Source of the DNA: JALQUL01 sp964556425
GTDB taxonomy: Bacteria; Pseudomonadota; Gammaproteobacteria; Burkholderiales; Burkholderiaceae_C
Reading direction: 5' to 3'
DNA: 64,000 nucleotides
Assembly: GCA_964556425.1 (NCBI GenBank)
Contig: CAZKWC010000009.1
Location: forward strand, 10,356-74,355
Shown: positions 53,277 to 61,947 of the stretch, piece by piece
How positions within the stretch are numbered: the first letter of the stretch is position 1
Layout of the letters: each line of letters opens with the position of its first letter
Made by a program: the position numbers and the translations under genes
Notes under the pieces: generated by a model
Databases searched by the model: none
What the model was told of the DNA's origin: nothing
The model's input: only the letters and a program-made list of their open reading frames with translations

Positions 53277-53286
53277 GGAGAGAGAA

Positions 53287-53751
53287 ATGGCAACAGGTTT
53301 TAACGGTGGTGGCAACAGACCCTATGGTACAAAGCCAGAACCACGAGTTTTTGAAATAAATGTTTCTGACATCTTGTTAGATAATTTAGCAGAAAATATT
53401 TTTTCTGAAGTAGCACAGCAAAAGGCAAAAATAATTGCTGAAGCTGGTAATGGGAAAAAAAATAAATCGACTCAACTAAGAAAATTTTACGATGAATTAG
53501 TACTTTGGAATGAGAAGGTGGCATTGCAACCTGATGCGACTGAAAAGAACACCAAGTATCAAGAAATTGCTCCATTTGTGAAAATGATGAATGCCAAAGT
53601 GGCTTATTCAAAAGGACGTGAGCATGTAGATGTTTGCTTTGAAAAAATGTTTACTCAGTTAATTAATCAAATCAAAGACCCTAAAACTCTAAAAAATGCC
53701 AAATTATTTATGGAAGCTTTTTTAGGTTTTTACAAAGCATTGGAGAAATAA
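53287..53751 (+). CDS. csm2: Csm2, small subunit of type III-A complex, 154 aa
   Basis: A small helical protein between cas10 and csm3, the usual place of Csm2. It has an N-terminal Gly-rich segment and helices with TQLRKFYDELVLWN and FMEAFLGFYKALEK, both typical of Csm2. The small subunit bridges Cas10 and Csm5 and binds the target strand. AAGGAGAGAG precedes the ATG; csm3 starts 1 bp after the stop. Confidence 0.93.
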   Translation: MATGFNGGGNRPYGTKPEPRVFEINVSDILLDNLAENIFSEVAQQKAKIIAEAGNGKKNKSTQLRKFYDELVLWNEKVALQPDATEKNTKYQEIAPFVKMMNAKVAYSKGREHVDVCFEKMFTQLINQIKDPKTLKNAKLFMEAFLGFYKALEK

Positions 53752-53752
53752 A

Positions 53753-54469
53753 ATGACAAAATTAATCGAAATTACTACTATTACCGCTACTTTAGAATTA
53801 ATTACAGGCACACGAATTGGTGCAGGTGACTCCGAAATGCACATTGGCGGTGTTGATAACACGGTCATTAAACACCCACATACCCAAGTACCTTATTTAC
53901 CTGGTTCTAGCTTAAAAGGTAAAATTAGAAGCCTTTTAGAATGGCGTAGTGGAGCTGTTCAAGAACAAGCACTGGCATTTAATGATTACGAAAAGACCAG
54001 TGGAAAAACTCAAGAAGAGGTTAAAAAAATTCTTCAGTTATTTGGTATTAGCGGTGATGCTAAACAAGATTTAAAAAATCTTGAATTAATTGGCCCTACA
54101 CGCGTTTCATTTTGGGATTGTTCATTAAACCCTACATGGGTTCAAAACTTGAGAGAGAACAATTTACCCCTAACTGAAGTAAAAAGTGAAAACCGCATTA
54201 ATCGAATTTCTGGTGTAGCAGAACATCCAAGGCAAACCGAAAGAGTGCCAGCAGGTTCTGAATTTGATTTTAGATTGTCAGTTAAAAAGTTAGAAGGCGA
54301 TAGCGAGCAACTTTTAAACACTTTGTTAAGTGGCCTTAAATTATTAGAGTTAGATAGTTTAGGCGGCGCTGGATCTAGAGGCTATGGAAAAGTCAAGTTT
54401 AAAAACTTAAGCATTAATGGCAAGCCTTATCAAAACGAGTTTGATGCACTTCAGGCATTTGCAATTTAA
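53753..54469 (+). CDS. csm3: Csm3, Cas7-like backbone subunit, 238 aa
   Basis: The repeated backbone subunit that holds the crRNA and cuts target RNA every six bases. The catalytic Asp is D35 in HIGGVDNTVIKH, matching the Csm3 active-site Asp. The Gly-rich RNA loop is YLPGSSLKGKIRSLLEW, and the C-terminal GGAGSRGYGKVKF is also conserved. Target RNA cleavage should be active, limiting signalling once transcripts are destroyed. Confidence 0.95.
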   Translation: MTKLIEITTITATLELITGTRIGAGDSEMHIGGVDNTVIKHPHTQVPYLPGSSLKGKIRSLLEWRSGAVQEQALAFNDYEKTSGKTQEEVKKILQLFGISGDAKQDLKNLELIGPTRVSFWDCSLNPTWVQNLRENNLPLTEVKSENRINRISGVAEHPRQTERVPAGSEFDFRLSVKKLEGDSEQLLNTLLSGLKLLELDSLGGAGSRGYGKVKFKNLSINGKPYQNEFDALQAFAI

Positions 54470-54563
54470 GCCACGTGAGCAGTGCAAGCAATAAAAACAA
54501 CCGTTTTTTTGAATGTTTGCCTGTTCATAATGGCTACCCTTTATCTTTGTCCTCAACAAAATT

Positions 54564-55502
54564 ATGCAAATTATAAAATTTTTAATACAGCCGTTAACTG
54601 CATTTGGTACGCCTCTTGTTGGGGATACTTTGTTTGGCCAATTGTGCTGGATTTTAAGACGCCAACTCGGAAATGCGCGTTTAAGTGAATTACTTCAAGC
54701 CTACACCCAAAACCAACCTTTTATGGTGGTGTCGGACGCATTTCCTAAAGACCACCTACCTTTGCCTACAGTACCAAGCACAATTTGGAGTAATCCAAAT
54801 AACACCGATCGTAAAACTTTAAAAAAGAAAAAGTGGTTGCCACTAGAATCTATAAATGAGCCAATGCCCAATTGGCAGTCTTTAAGCCATGGAAATGAGG
54901 TTTTACCAGTGCAAACTAAAGCACAAGCCCACAATACTATTAATAGAAAAAGTAGCACAACAGGGTCTGGCATGTTTGCCCCTTACACCACCGAGCAAAC
55001 ATGGTATGACCATAGTGTGATGTTAGATTTATATATTGTGTTTGACCAGTCAGTCATAAATGCATTCCAAATAAATGATGCTTTAAGCACTCTGGGCAAA
55101 GTGGGTTTTGGCAGAGATGCGAGTACTGGTTTAGGTAAGTTTGAAATAGTTGCCTGCACAGAAGATTGGACTTGGCCAACGACTAATATTTCAGAAAAAA
55201 ACTGCTACTTGACTTTAGCAGCTTGTGCCCCCCAAGAACAAAACTTTTGCCCAGTAAGAAGTTTTTATCAAGTAGAAACCCGTTTTGGCAGGCACGGCGA
55301 AATTGCAGTGGGCTTGGGTAATCCGTTTAAAAAACCAATTTTAATGGCCAAAGCTGGCGCTTTATTAAGGCCAGAAACTATAAATAATCAGTGTTACTTT
55401 GTGGGCAAAGGTTTAGGTGGCAAGCACCAGGCTATTTCAAGCGTAATGCCAGAAACGGTGCAGCAAGCTTATGCACCTGTAATTGCAATTAGTCAACCGT
55501 AA
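54564..55502 (+). CDS. csm4: Csm4, Cas5-like subunit, 312 aa
   Basis: The Cas5-family subunit that caps the 5' tag of the crRNA and contacts Cas10. The start is TAFGTPLVGDTLFGQLCW, typical of Csm4, and the Gly-rich GKVGFGRDASTGLGKFEI is present in the middle. It begins 94 bp after csm3, in contrast to the tight spacing elsewhere; no good ribosome-binding site was seen, and the frame has no earlier start after a stop at 54528. Confidence 0.92.
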   Translation: MQIIKFLIQPLTAFGTPLVGDTLFGQLCWILRRQLGNARLSELLQAYTQNQPFMVVSDAFPKDHLPLPTVPSTIWSNPNNTDRKTLKKKKWLPLESINEPMPNWQSLSHGNEVLPVQTKAQAHNTINRKSSTTGSGMFAPYTTEQTWYDHSVMLDLYIVFDQSVINAFQINDALSTLGKVGFGRDASTGLGKFEIVACTEDWTWPTTNISEKNCYLTLAACAPQEQNFCPVRSFYQVETRFGRHGEIAVGLGNPFKKPILMAKAGALLRPETINNQCYFVGKGLGGKHQAISSVMPETVQQAYAPVIAISQP

Positions 55503-55512
55503 GAGTTAAAAA

Positions 55513-57186
55513 ATGAAACCATTCTTAGAACAATTTCAATTAGCATTAACACCGCTTTCACCTATTCATATTGGTTGTGCAGAAGACTACGACCCTACCA
55601 ATTATTTAATTGAAGATGGCGTGTTGTATAACTTTGACCCTAGTCTTGCAGTTTTAAACGAAAAACAAAAAAATGATTTAAGTAAGGTGGTACTTAGGCC
55701 TAATTTATTAGCAATCCAAAGGTTTTTTGAAGCGAATTCTGAAACTTTTAAAATTCAAGCGCAACATCTTTTGCCAGTGGCAGAGGGTGTTGCTGCACAG
55801 TACACTAAACAAATTGGTAATGTTGCTAATCAAGAAGCTTCGGGTAAAGATGTTATTAATGCCTTAACCATAGAGCGTAATATGTATATTGGTTCTAACA
55901 GGCAGGCTTATATTCCAGGCAGTACTTTTAAGGGAGCTATTAGAACCGCCATGGTAGACGCCCTTAATAACAGAAACTCTACCATTGAAAGTAAAAGCCA
56001 AAAACTCGAAGATAGATTACTAGGGGGTGATTTTAGTGCGAGCCCATTAAGGTTGTTAAAAGTTTCTGACTTTATGCCCACTACCGAACCACAATGCGAA
56101 GTTTTATTTGCGACCAACAAAAAAAAGAAATTAGTAGAACGAGATGGTAGAGAAGTAAACCCAAAAGGTATTACCACACGCAAAGAATGTATTTTGCATG
56201 GGCAATATCGCCAATTTACTGCTTCTATTACTATACAAGACTTGTTAGATAAGGTAGTAAGCAGTAATACCAAAGACAAAAATCCTAATCCACAATTAAG
56301 TTACCAAAATTTAGTTGCGCTAGCTAAAGATAATAACCAATACAACCTAATCCGTTTGCATAATGAATTAAAACTATTGGAATCAAGACAATTAATTAAT
56401 CTTAATTGGTTGCAAAGTTTCAATCAGTTATTTTCAGGAGCAATTGAGAAACAGCTACATAATGGAACGGCATTTTTAATAAGACTAGGCCGTTATGGTG
56501 GTGCAGAAAGTAAAACATTATCTGGTAAGGGTGTTGCTAAGATTAAAATTATGCAAGGCCCTGGTAAACAGCCTACCTACGAAGAACAAACACTTACTGT
56601 GTGGTTAGCTACATCACAAAATATTACTAATAGCAAAGGCTTGCCATTTGGTTGGGCTATTGTAGAAATTAACCCATCTACCGAAAATACTGCTTTAAAA
56701 AATTGGTGCCAGACTGTATCTGCAGGCCGAAAAAATATTGCTTTAATCAAGCAACAATTTAAAGCTGAAAAAGAGCAAGCTACTATTGTAAAACTTGAAC
56801 AGCAGCAACAGGCTTTAGCTAAGCAATTGGCAAAACAAGCCGAAGAACTACAAAAGCTAGAAAAAGAAAATGCAAGGCAAAATATGTCGGATGCTTCTAA
56901 AGCCATTGATGTTTTTACAGATGCTTGCCAAGATTATATTAATACCAAACTTCCACCCAATGGCAACTATAAAAAACTAGTGGCTGACGTTGGCAAAGCT
57001 GGGCTTTACCAAGATGCCAACAATTTAGTAAAAAAAGCCCTAGATACAGAAGCTAATTTTTGGACGGCTGAAGAAAAACTTAATTTGGCAAATGTTATAG
57101 AAACTAGTTTAGCTAAAGTAATTGACCGTTGGGATGCCAAAGAACAGCGTAAAAAATTGCGAATTAATGCGCTTAAAGGGCAATAG
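55513..57186 (+). CDS. csm5: Csm5, Cas7-like end subunit, with long C-terminal extension, 557 aa
   Basis: The Cas7-family subunit at the 3' end of the crRNA. The core has LTPLSPIHIGCAEDYDPTNY, the Gly-rich loop YIPGSTFKGAIRTAM and RLGRYGGAESKTLSG. Typical Csm5 is 350-400 aa. Here the residues after about 410 form an extra region: a coiled coil (about 417-456, KAEKEQATIVKLEQQQQALA and onwards) followed by a helical domain of about 100 residues. The extension may bind another protein or the 3' end-trimming nucleases known to interact with Csm5; this is inference. Confidence 0.92.
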   Translation: MKPFLEQFQLALTPLSPIHIGCAEDYDPTNYLIEDGVLYNFDPSLAVLNEKQKNDLSKVVLRPNLLAIQRFFEANSETFKIQAQHLLPVAEGVAAQYTKQIGNVANQEASGKDVINALTIERNMYIGSNRQAYIPGSTFKGAIRTAMVDALNNRNSTIESKSQKLEDRLLGGDFSASPLRLLKVSDFMPTTEPQCEVLFATNKKKKLVERDGREVNPKGITTRKECILHGQYRQFTASITIQDLLDKVVSSNTKDKNPNPQLSYQNLVALAKDNNQYNLIRLHNELKLLESRQLINLNWLQSFNQLFSGAIEKQLHNGTAFLIRLGRYGGAESKTLSGKGVAKIKIMQGPGKQPTYEEQTLTVWLATSQNITNSKGLPFGWAIVEINPSTENTALKNWCQTVSAGRKNIALIKQQFKAEKEQATIVKLEQQQQALAKQLAKQAEELQKLEKENARQNMSDASKAIDVFTDACQDYINTKLPPNGNYKKLVADVGKAGLYQDANNLVKKALDTEANFWTAEEKLNLANVIETSLAKVIDRWDAKEQRKKLRINALKGQ

Positions 57187-57200
57187 GAAATTAAACACCA

Positions 57201-58229
57201 ATGTTAGTTACTCAAGAAAATAAAGCGACCAATATTGCAGATATATCTTTTCCTGTTGCAAGGTATAGATTTACTGCAAAAGTAGAGGGGGCATTAAGAA
57301 TGCCAGGTTATTCTGGCTCTTTGTTAAGAGGTCAATTTGGTGCTGCCTTACGTGATTTAGCATGCATGACTCGGCAACCCACATGTAATAATTGCCCCTT
57401 ATTACAAACCTGCCCCTACACCAAAATTTTTGAAGCATTGCCAAGTACCGAGCATTCTTTGCAAAAGTTTAGTCATATACCCAATGCCTATGTGATAGAG
57501 CCACCTTTAGCAACAGATGATTTAGCGCCTTTTGATTTATTCAATGGTGATGAGTTAATTTTTAACATGGTGTTGTTTGGACAATGTGTTTCGCAATTGG
57601 CTCTTATTATTTTTGCTTGGCAAAAAGCTTTTAAAAGAGGCCTTAGTAAAGAGAAAATTCCACTAGAGCTTTTAAAAGTAGAGTATGTTGGAGAATATAC
57701 AGATGAAGTAGAAACAGTTTGGAGTAGTGCGACTGCTAAGTTATTAGCGCATCAAGTTAGTTTAACGGCTGATTGCCTACCTAGTTTTGAATTAGCAAAT
57801 GCTGCATCACTTCAAACCCTTAGACTTCATATTTATACCCCTTTAAGGATTCAAAATAATGGTACACCTTTAGGACCTAATAATTTAAGCCCTAAAACCT
57901 TTTTAACAACTTTAGCAAGACGTTTTACATTGTTAATGGAGTTTCATGCAGGTCAGTCGTATGGTGAATTAGTACCAGCAATAAGCACATTAGCAGAGCA
58001 AATTCAGGTGCAATCACACGACAATTTAAAGTGGCATAACTGGATTCGGTATTCAAGTAGGCAACAACAAGAAATGAATTTAGGCGGCGTTATTGGGTCT
58101 TGGGATTTAACTGCTAGTCAAGCAATTTGGCAAAGAATTTGGCCATGGATTTATTTAGGTCAATGGGCTCATGTGGGTAAAAATGCCACTATGGGAATGG
58201 GGCATTACAGTGCGGAGTTTTTAGAATGA
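57201..58229 (+). CDS. cas6: Cas6 endoribonuclease, Cys-motif type (PF10040), 342 aa
   Basis: Cuts the CRISPR precursor transcript in each repeat. Four Cys, C55, C62, C65 and C71 (CMTRQPTCNNCPLLQTCPY), mark the Cas6 subfamily with a metal-binding insertion. The C-terminal Gly-rich RNA-binding region reads HVGKNATMGMGHYSAEF. The hairpin-forming repeat at 62353 onward is its likely substrate. The stop overlaps csx16 by 4 bp (ATGA). Confidence 0.92.
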   Translation: MLVTQENKATNIADISFPVARYRFTAKVEGALRMPGYSGSLLRGQFGAALRDLACMTRQPTCNNCPLLQTCPYTKIFEALPSTEHSLQKFSHIPNAYVIEPPLATDDLAPFDLFNGDELIFNMVLFGQCVSQLALIIFAWQKAFKRGLSKEKIPLELLKVEYVGEYTDEVETVWSSATAKLLAHQVSLTADCLPSFELANAASLQTLRLHIYTPLRIQNNGTPLGPNNLSPKTFLTTLARRFTLLMEFHAGQSYGELVPAISTLAEQIQVQSHDNLKWHNWIRYSSRQQQEMNLGGVIGSWDLTASQAIWQRIWPWIYLGQWAHVGKNATMGMGHYSAEFLE

Positions 58230-58525
58230 CAACATGGTTTGTGTCTAGGCACCCTGGCGCCATTGAGTGGTTAAAAAATCAAAACATAGCAGTTGATGAT
58301 TTCGTAAGCCACTTAGATGTAGAAATAATTAAAACTGGCGATGTGGTTATTGGTAGTTTGCCCGTTAATTTAGCCGCCATAGTTTGTGCTAAAGGAGCAA
58401 GGTATTTTAATTTAAGTGTTCAGTTAACAGCAGAGTTGCGAGGCAAAGAATTAAGCGCTGCACAGCTTGTAAATTGCAACGCCAAACTAGAAGAATTTTT
58501 AGTTTTTCCAGCACCCATTCAATAA
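58226..58525 (+). CDS. csx16: Csx16 ring nuclease family protein (VVA1548 family), 99 aa
   Basis: A small protein starting TTWFVSRHPGAIEWLKNQNI, the Csx16 signature, with VVIGSLPVNLAAIVCAKGARYF and the end ELSAAQLVNCNAKLEEF. Csx16 is one of the families reported as ring nucleases that degrade cyclic oligoadenylate and so turn off the type III response. It is translated from an ATGA overlap with cas6 and sits just before the CARF nuclease gene, so effector and off-switch are co-expressed. Confidence 0.9.
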   Translation: MTTWFVSRHPGAIEWLKNQNIAVDDFVSHLDVEIIKTGDVVIGSLPVNLAAIVCAKGARYFNLSVQLTAELRGKELSAAQLVNCNAKLEEFLVFPAPIQ

Positions 58526-58538
58526 TAGAAAGAAAAAA

Positions 58539-59714
58539 ATGACACAAAATAAGCTTGCTAATGCAGACCAAAAAATAAGACCCACTAGGCATATTTGTAT
58601 TGCAACAGGTCAAAATTTAGCTAACTTAATTCCAGCAGTGCAATTAGGTGCAACTGATGTGATTATTTTAGAAACATCAGAAATGACAGAAAGTGCAAAA
58701 TTTTTAAGTAAAGCATTAAAGTCTAGAAATATTACTTCGCAAAAAATATATTTTGACGATAGTAGCCCCGAAAAAATACAAGAAAGTGCATTAAAAATTG
58801 CAACCGAATTTGGCCAAGGAAAAATTGTTTTTAATGCCACTGGTGGCCATAAATTAATGACCCTTGCCTTGGCAACACAACTCAAAATGGCAGATGAATT
58901 GCATGTGCTCTATGTAGAAACTAAAAAGCTACGCTTTGATTGGTTAGAGCCAGAAGCTGAAATGGTGGGTATGCAAAATGTTTTAAAAATAAATGATTTT
59001 TTACAGGTACACGGTTACAGTCAAAAGGCAAATGTGCAGCACAATGAAACCTTAAAAGAAGTTGCTCTACAACGTAAAAGTTTAACCAAATTGTTGGGTG
59101 ATGAATCTGAAAAATTAGGTCGATTTTTTGGAACCCTTAATTTATTAGCACACAGAGCTTTGCCAAAAAATGATTTTGGTATTTTTAACGCCAGCCAAAG
59201 TTTAGATTTTGCCCCTGGTGGATTGGCTGCAGAGGTATTAAAAAAAGCACAAGAAATAGGCTTAATATCTTTAAATGCCTATGGCGATGAAATTACTTTT
59301 ACCAATGAAGACAGTGCCAAATATTTTGGAGGTCAATGGTTAGAAGAATATGTGGCAAGCAAACTTCAAGGCATTCAGCCTTTTGATTATGCAACTGGTC
59401 TTGTCATACAAAAAAATGGAACAGAAATTGCCAATGAATGTGATGCAGTAGTGGTGCACAATAATCGGTTTTTGTTAATTGAATGCAAAACTTTAAAGTT
59501 TGGTTTTGATGCAACAAAAGATGCAGATTATATTTATAAGCTTTCTCAATTATCGAATAAAATTGGCGGACTATTTGCATCTAAATTATTACTATCTGCG
59601 AGACTTGTTCCTGAAGAAGTAAAACAAAGAGCAAAAGATTATGGCGTTCAAATATTAGACGCCAGCGAGGTTAAAAACCTTGTTTCGTTCATTAACAATT
59701 GGAAAAATTCATAA
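58539..59714 (+). CDS. Card1/Can2-like CARF nuclease (DUF1887 family), 391 aa
   Basis: The N-terminal CARF domain (about residues 15-150) has RHICIATGQNLANLIPAVQL and the loop VFNATGGHKLMTLALA that binds cyclic tetra-adenylate. The C-terminal PD-(D/E)xK nuclease has D302 in ANECDAVVVHNN and E315-x-K317 in LLIECKTLKF, corresponding to the active site of Card1. Known Card1/Can2 enzymes cut DNA and RNA when activated by cA4, causing dormancy or protecting against phage. Last gene before the terminator. Confidence 0.9.
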   Translation: MTQNKLANADQKIRPTRHICIATGQNLANLIPAVQLGATDVIILETSEMTESAKFLSKALKSRNITSQKIYFDDSSPEKIQESALKIATEFGQGKIVFNATGGHKLMTLALATQLKMADELHVLYVETKKLRFDWLEPEAEMVGMQNVLKINDFLQVHGYSQKANVQHNETLKEVALQRKSLTKLLGDESEKLGRFFGTLNLLAHRALPKNDFGIFNASQSLDFAPGGLAAEVLKKAQEIGLISLNAYGDEITFTNEDSAKYFGGQWLEEYVASKLQGIQPFDYATGLVIQKNGTEIANECDAVVVHNNRFLLIECKTLKFGFDATKDADYIYKLSQLSNKIGGLFASKLLLSARLVPEEVKQRAKDYGVQILDASEVKNLVSFINNWKNS

Positions 59715-59739
59715 ATTACCATAGGCGTGTGTAAGGGCA

Positions 59740-59769
59740 GGGCTTGGTTTTTAACCAAGCCCTTTTTTT
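59740..59769 (+). terminator. Strong intrinsic terminator ending the effector operon
   Basis: GGGCTTGGTT (59740-59749) and AACCAAGCCC (59753-59762) form a perfect 10-bp stem with a 3-nt loop and a seven-T tail. It lies 26 bp after the CARF nuclease stop and separates the interference operon from the adaptation genes. Confidence 0.93.
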
Positions 59770-59786
59770 ATGGCAAGCTTGCCATA
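59769..59786. promoter_or_regulatory. 18-bp perfect palindrome upstream of cas2-cas1
   Basis: TATGGCAAG (59769-59777) is the exact reverse complement of CTTGCCATA (59778-59786). It starts in the terminator's T-run and ends 37 bp before the first cas2 start codon, so it could be an operator that controls the adaptation operon. With no loop it is better suited to a dimeric protein than to RNA folding. No regulator gene is in the CRISPR locus. Confidence 0.5.
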
Positions 59787-59823
59787 GTACACAAATAGTT
59801 GTTATAGGTTCAAAATTACACCT

Positions 59824-60108
59824 ATGCAACATCGTGATTTATACATAGCCGCCTATGACGTCTCTGAACCTGCGCGTTTGAAAGAGGCCCTCAAACTTAC
59901 CCGTGAATATGCCACAGGTGGCCAAAAATCTGTGCATGAATTATTTTTAACCCCTGCCGAAAGAGCTGACCTAATTGAAGACATGAGTGTATTGCTTGAT
60001 TTATCAACCGATAGATTTTTGCTTTTAAAACTAGATCCAAGAGGGGCTGTTTTTACTTTAGGAAAAGCGGTAATGCCAGCAGACCCTAGCTTTTTTTATG
60101 TGGGTTAA
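59824..60108 (+). CDS. cas2: Cas2, first copy, 94 aa
   Basis: A small ferredoxin-fold protein with the Cas2 signature YIAAYDVSEPARLKEALKL, including the family Asp D12. Cas2 bridges two Cas1 dimers in the spacer integration complex. It differs from the second copy at 61944-62246: the C-terminus ends FYVG and the segment ATGGQKSVHELFL replaces the canonical QYSVF. First gene of the adaptation operon. Confidence 0.88.
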   Translation: MQHRDLYIAAYDVSEPARLKEALKLTREYATGGQKSVHELFLTPAERADLIEDMSVLLDLSTDRFLLLKLDPRGAVFTLGKAVMPADPSFFYVG

Positions 60109-60143
60109 AACTTTATTTCATTTTTTTTATTCAAGGAAAAATT

Positions 60144-61157
60144 GTGGGTTTATTATTATTAGATCGTGCTCAGTTAGAACTCAAGTCAGAGGGTGATGTT
60201 TTGGTGCTTTACGAAGCGGGTCAAAGACGTAGCACCGTTCCTATTAAATTAATAGATAGATGCGTAATACACGGTAGCCAAACCAAGTTAGATACCGGTG
60301 TGTTAGCCAAACTAGCTGAAGCTGGCGCCACCACCATGATTATGGCACCAAGAAGCGTGAAGCGTGCTGCTTTGGTGTTGGGGCCACAACACAACGATGC
60401 TGCAGTGCGTTTAGCACAAGCGGCTGAAGTACTAGACGACAATATTTGCATTACAAGAGCCACTCATATAGTTTTGCAAAAACTAAAAAGGCAAGCTAAA
60501 ACTCTTGGTATTTTAAAAAGCAAAAGACCTGCTGCTAAAAAACCATTAAGTGACGCAATAGAGTCAATTAAAAAGGTAATAAGCACGCTAGAGTTATTAG
60601 TATTGAATCCAACTACTGCAGCAATGCCTAGTGTTAGTTTAGCTAATTTAAGAGGATATGAAGGGGCTAGTGCCAGGATTTATTTTGATGCACTTACTCA
60701 TGTATTTGCACCGCAACTTACTTTTACCGGACGCAACAGAAGACCCCCTAAAGACCCAGTCAATGTTGGTTTGTCTCTGTCCTATACCATGCTGCATTTC
60801 GAAGCAGTGAAATGGTGTGTGACAGCAGGGCTTGACCCAATGTTAGGTTTTTATCATAAACCCGCATTTGGTCGAGAATCATTGGCCAGCGATTTAATTG
60901 AGCCATTAAGACCTGTTATTGACCTCTGGATTTGGGAGAAATTCAGAAGTGAAACATTAAGAGCCGATCACTTTAGCAATGATAAAGGCGCTTGTTTAAT
61001 GGGTAAGGCGGGTAGGCAAATATTTTATGCTAGCTGGGAAAACGAATGTAAACCATGGCGTCGATATTTACGCCAGCAAGCTAGGCTATTGGCCCAACAA
61101 TTAAGAGGCAGAGGGGCTGTGTTACTTAGCAACGATTTTGATGATGAAGAAATTTAA
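60144..61157 (+). CDS. cas1: Cas1 integrase, catalytically complete, 337 aa
   Basis: The spacer integrase. The active-site residues are all visible: E173 in LRGYEGASARIYF, H238 in MLGFYHKPAFGRE and D250/E253 in ASDLIEPLRP, with the same spacing as in known Cas1 enzymes. The N-terminal beta domain is typical. It starts with GTG at 60144, and AAGGA lies 8 nt upstream, which supports that start. It pairs with Cas2 directly upstream. Confidence 0.95.
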   Translation: MGLLLLDRAQLELKSEGDVLVLYEAGQRRSTVPIKLIDRCVIHGSQTKLDTGVLAKLAEAGATTMIMAPRSVKRAALVLGPQHNDAAVRLAQAAEVLDDNICITRATHIVLQKLKRQAKTLGILKSKRPAAKKPLSDAIESIKKVISTLELLVLNPTTAAMPSVSLANLRGYEGASARIYFDALTHVFAPQLTFTGRNRRPPKDPVNVGLSLSYTMLHFEAVKWCVTAGLDPMLGFYHKPAFGRESLASDLIEPLRPVIDLWIWEKFRSETLRADHFSNDKGACLMGKAGRQIFYASWENECKPWRRYLRQQARLLAQQLRGRGAVLLSNDFDDEEI

Positions 61158-61173
61158 AATAATAGGCCATTAA

Positions 61174-61947
61174 ATGAGTACTTCAATTTCAACTAGATTA
61201 TCTAACCGTTTAGATGCACGCACTTTATTTTTAGGCAGTAGTGGTTTAAAAAAAGTCACTTGTACCGATGCCGCTCTGGTAGTTCATACTGCTAAAGCGC
61301 AAGTTTTACGATATCCAATAAATAGAATATCTAAAGTCATTTGCTGTGCAGAAGCAGTTGATTGGAGTGGGCAAGCTCTGGCATTGTGTATGGCTCATAA
61401 TATTAGTTTAACCTGGACAAACTCTATGGGTATTGCAGTAGGCTCGGCTTTTCCTTTAATGGCCAGGCCTCTGCAATTACAAACCAACCTAGAAATTTGG
61501 CTTGATTCTGAGGGAGGTTATGAAAAATACCTATCATGGCTAAAGTGTAGAAGGTTGGTGGTTTTAACTAAATGGTCAGAATTAAATAAGCCGAGCCCCA
61601 GAGAGTGGGAAGATTTGAAGCGTGCCTGGGTTTACCGTGCAGAAGTAGTAGAGCATTTGGCACCCCAGTTAAAAAGTCATTGCGTGTCGCAGGTGGCTTC
61701 AGTATTGGCGGACGAAGGTTTGTCGCCAAATTTTATTGCAGACAAATTAGAGTTAATACCCTTGGTGACTGACCTTGCTTATTTGTTATGGGCCGAAATG
61801 AATTTATGCTACGGTGAATTAGCCACCGATTTTGAATCCGAATTTGAGTTAGCCAATTTGTTCGATAAATGGATGTCGCAAAATGGCGGAACACTTTACG
61901 CCCATATTCACAACTTACATAAGGTAGCATACAAGGGAAGCTTATGA
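61174..61947 (+). CDS. Second Cas1-like protein without a recognisable active site, 257 aa
   Basis: The N-terminal half resembles the Cas1 beta domain: LFLGSSGLKKVTCTDAALVV, a strand repeat ending YPINRISKVICC and LALCMAHNISLTWTNS, where a typical Cas1 has the line about the alternative ligand loop. The C-terminal helical part lacks the E...H...D-x2-E/D pattern: no RG-x-EG-x-A motif and no H followed by the DL-x-EP motif. It also is shorter than Cas1 by about 80 residues. It lies 16 bp after cas1 and overlaps the second cas2 by ATGA. Likely a structural, catalytically dead Cas1 partner. Confidence 0.75.
   Translation: MSTSISTRLSNRLDARTLFLGSSGLKKVTCTDAALVVHTAKAQVLRYPINRISKVICCAEAVDWSGQALALCMAHNISLTWTNSMGIAVGSAFPLMARPLQLQTNLEIWLDSEGGYEKYLSWLKCRRLVVLTKWSELNKPSPREWEDLKRAWVYRAEVVEHLAPQLKSHCVSQVASVLADEGLSPNFIADKLELIPLVTDLAYLLWAEMNLCYGELATDFESEFELANLFDKWMSQNGGTLYAHIHNLHKVAYKGSL

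Noticed and set aside
54482..54688. Extra small gene between csm3 and csm4
   Set aside because: It overlaps csm4 in another frame and its product looks like a frame shadow; csm4 reads as a normal Csm4 from 54564.
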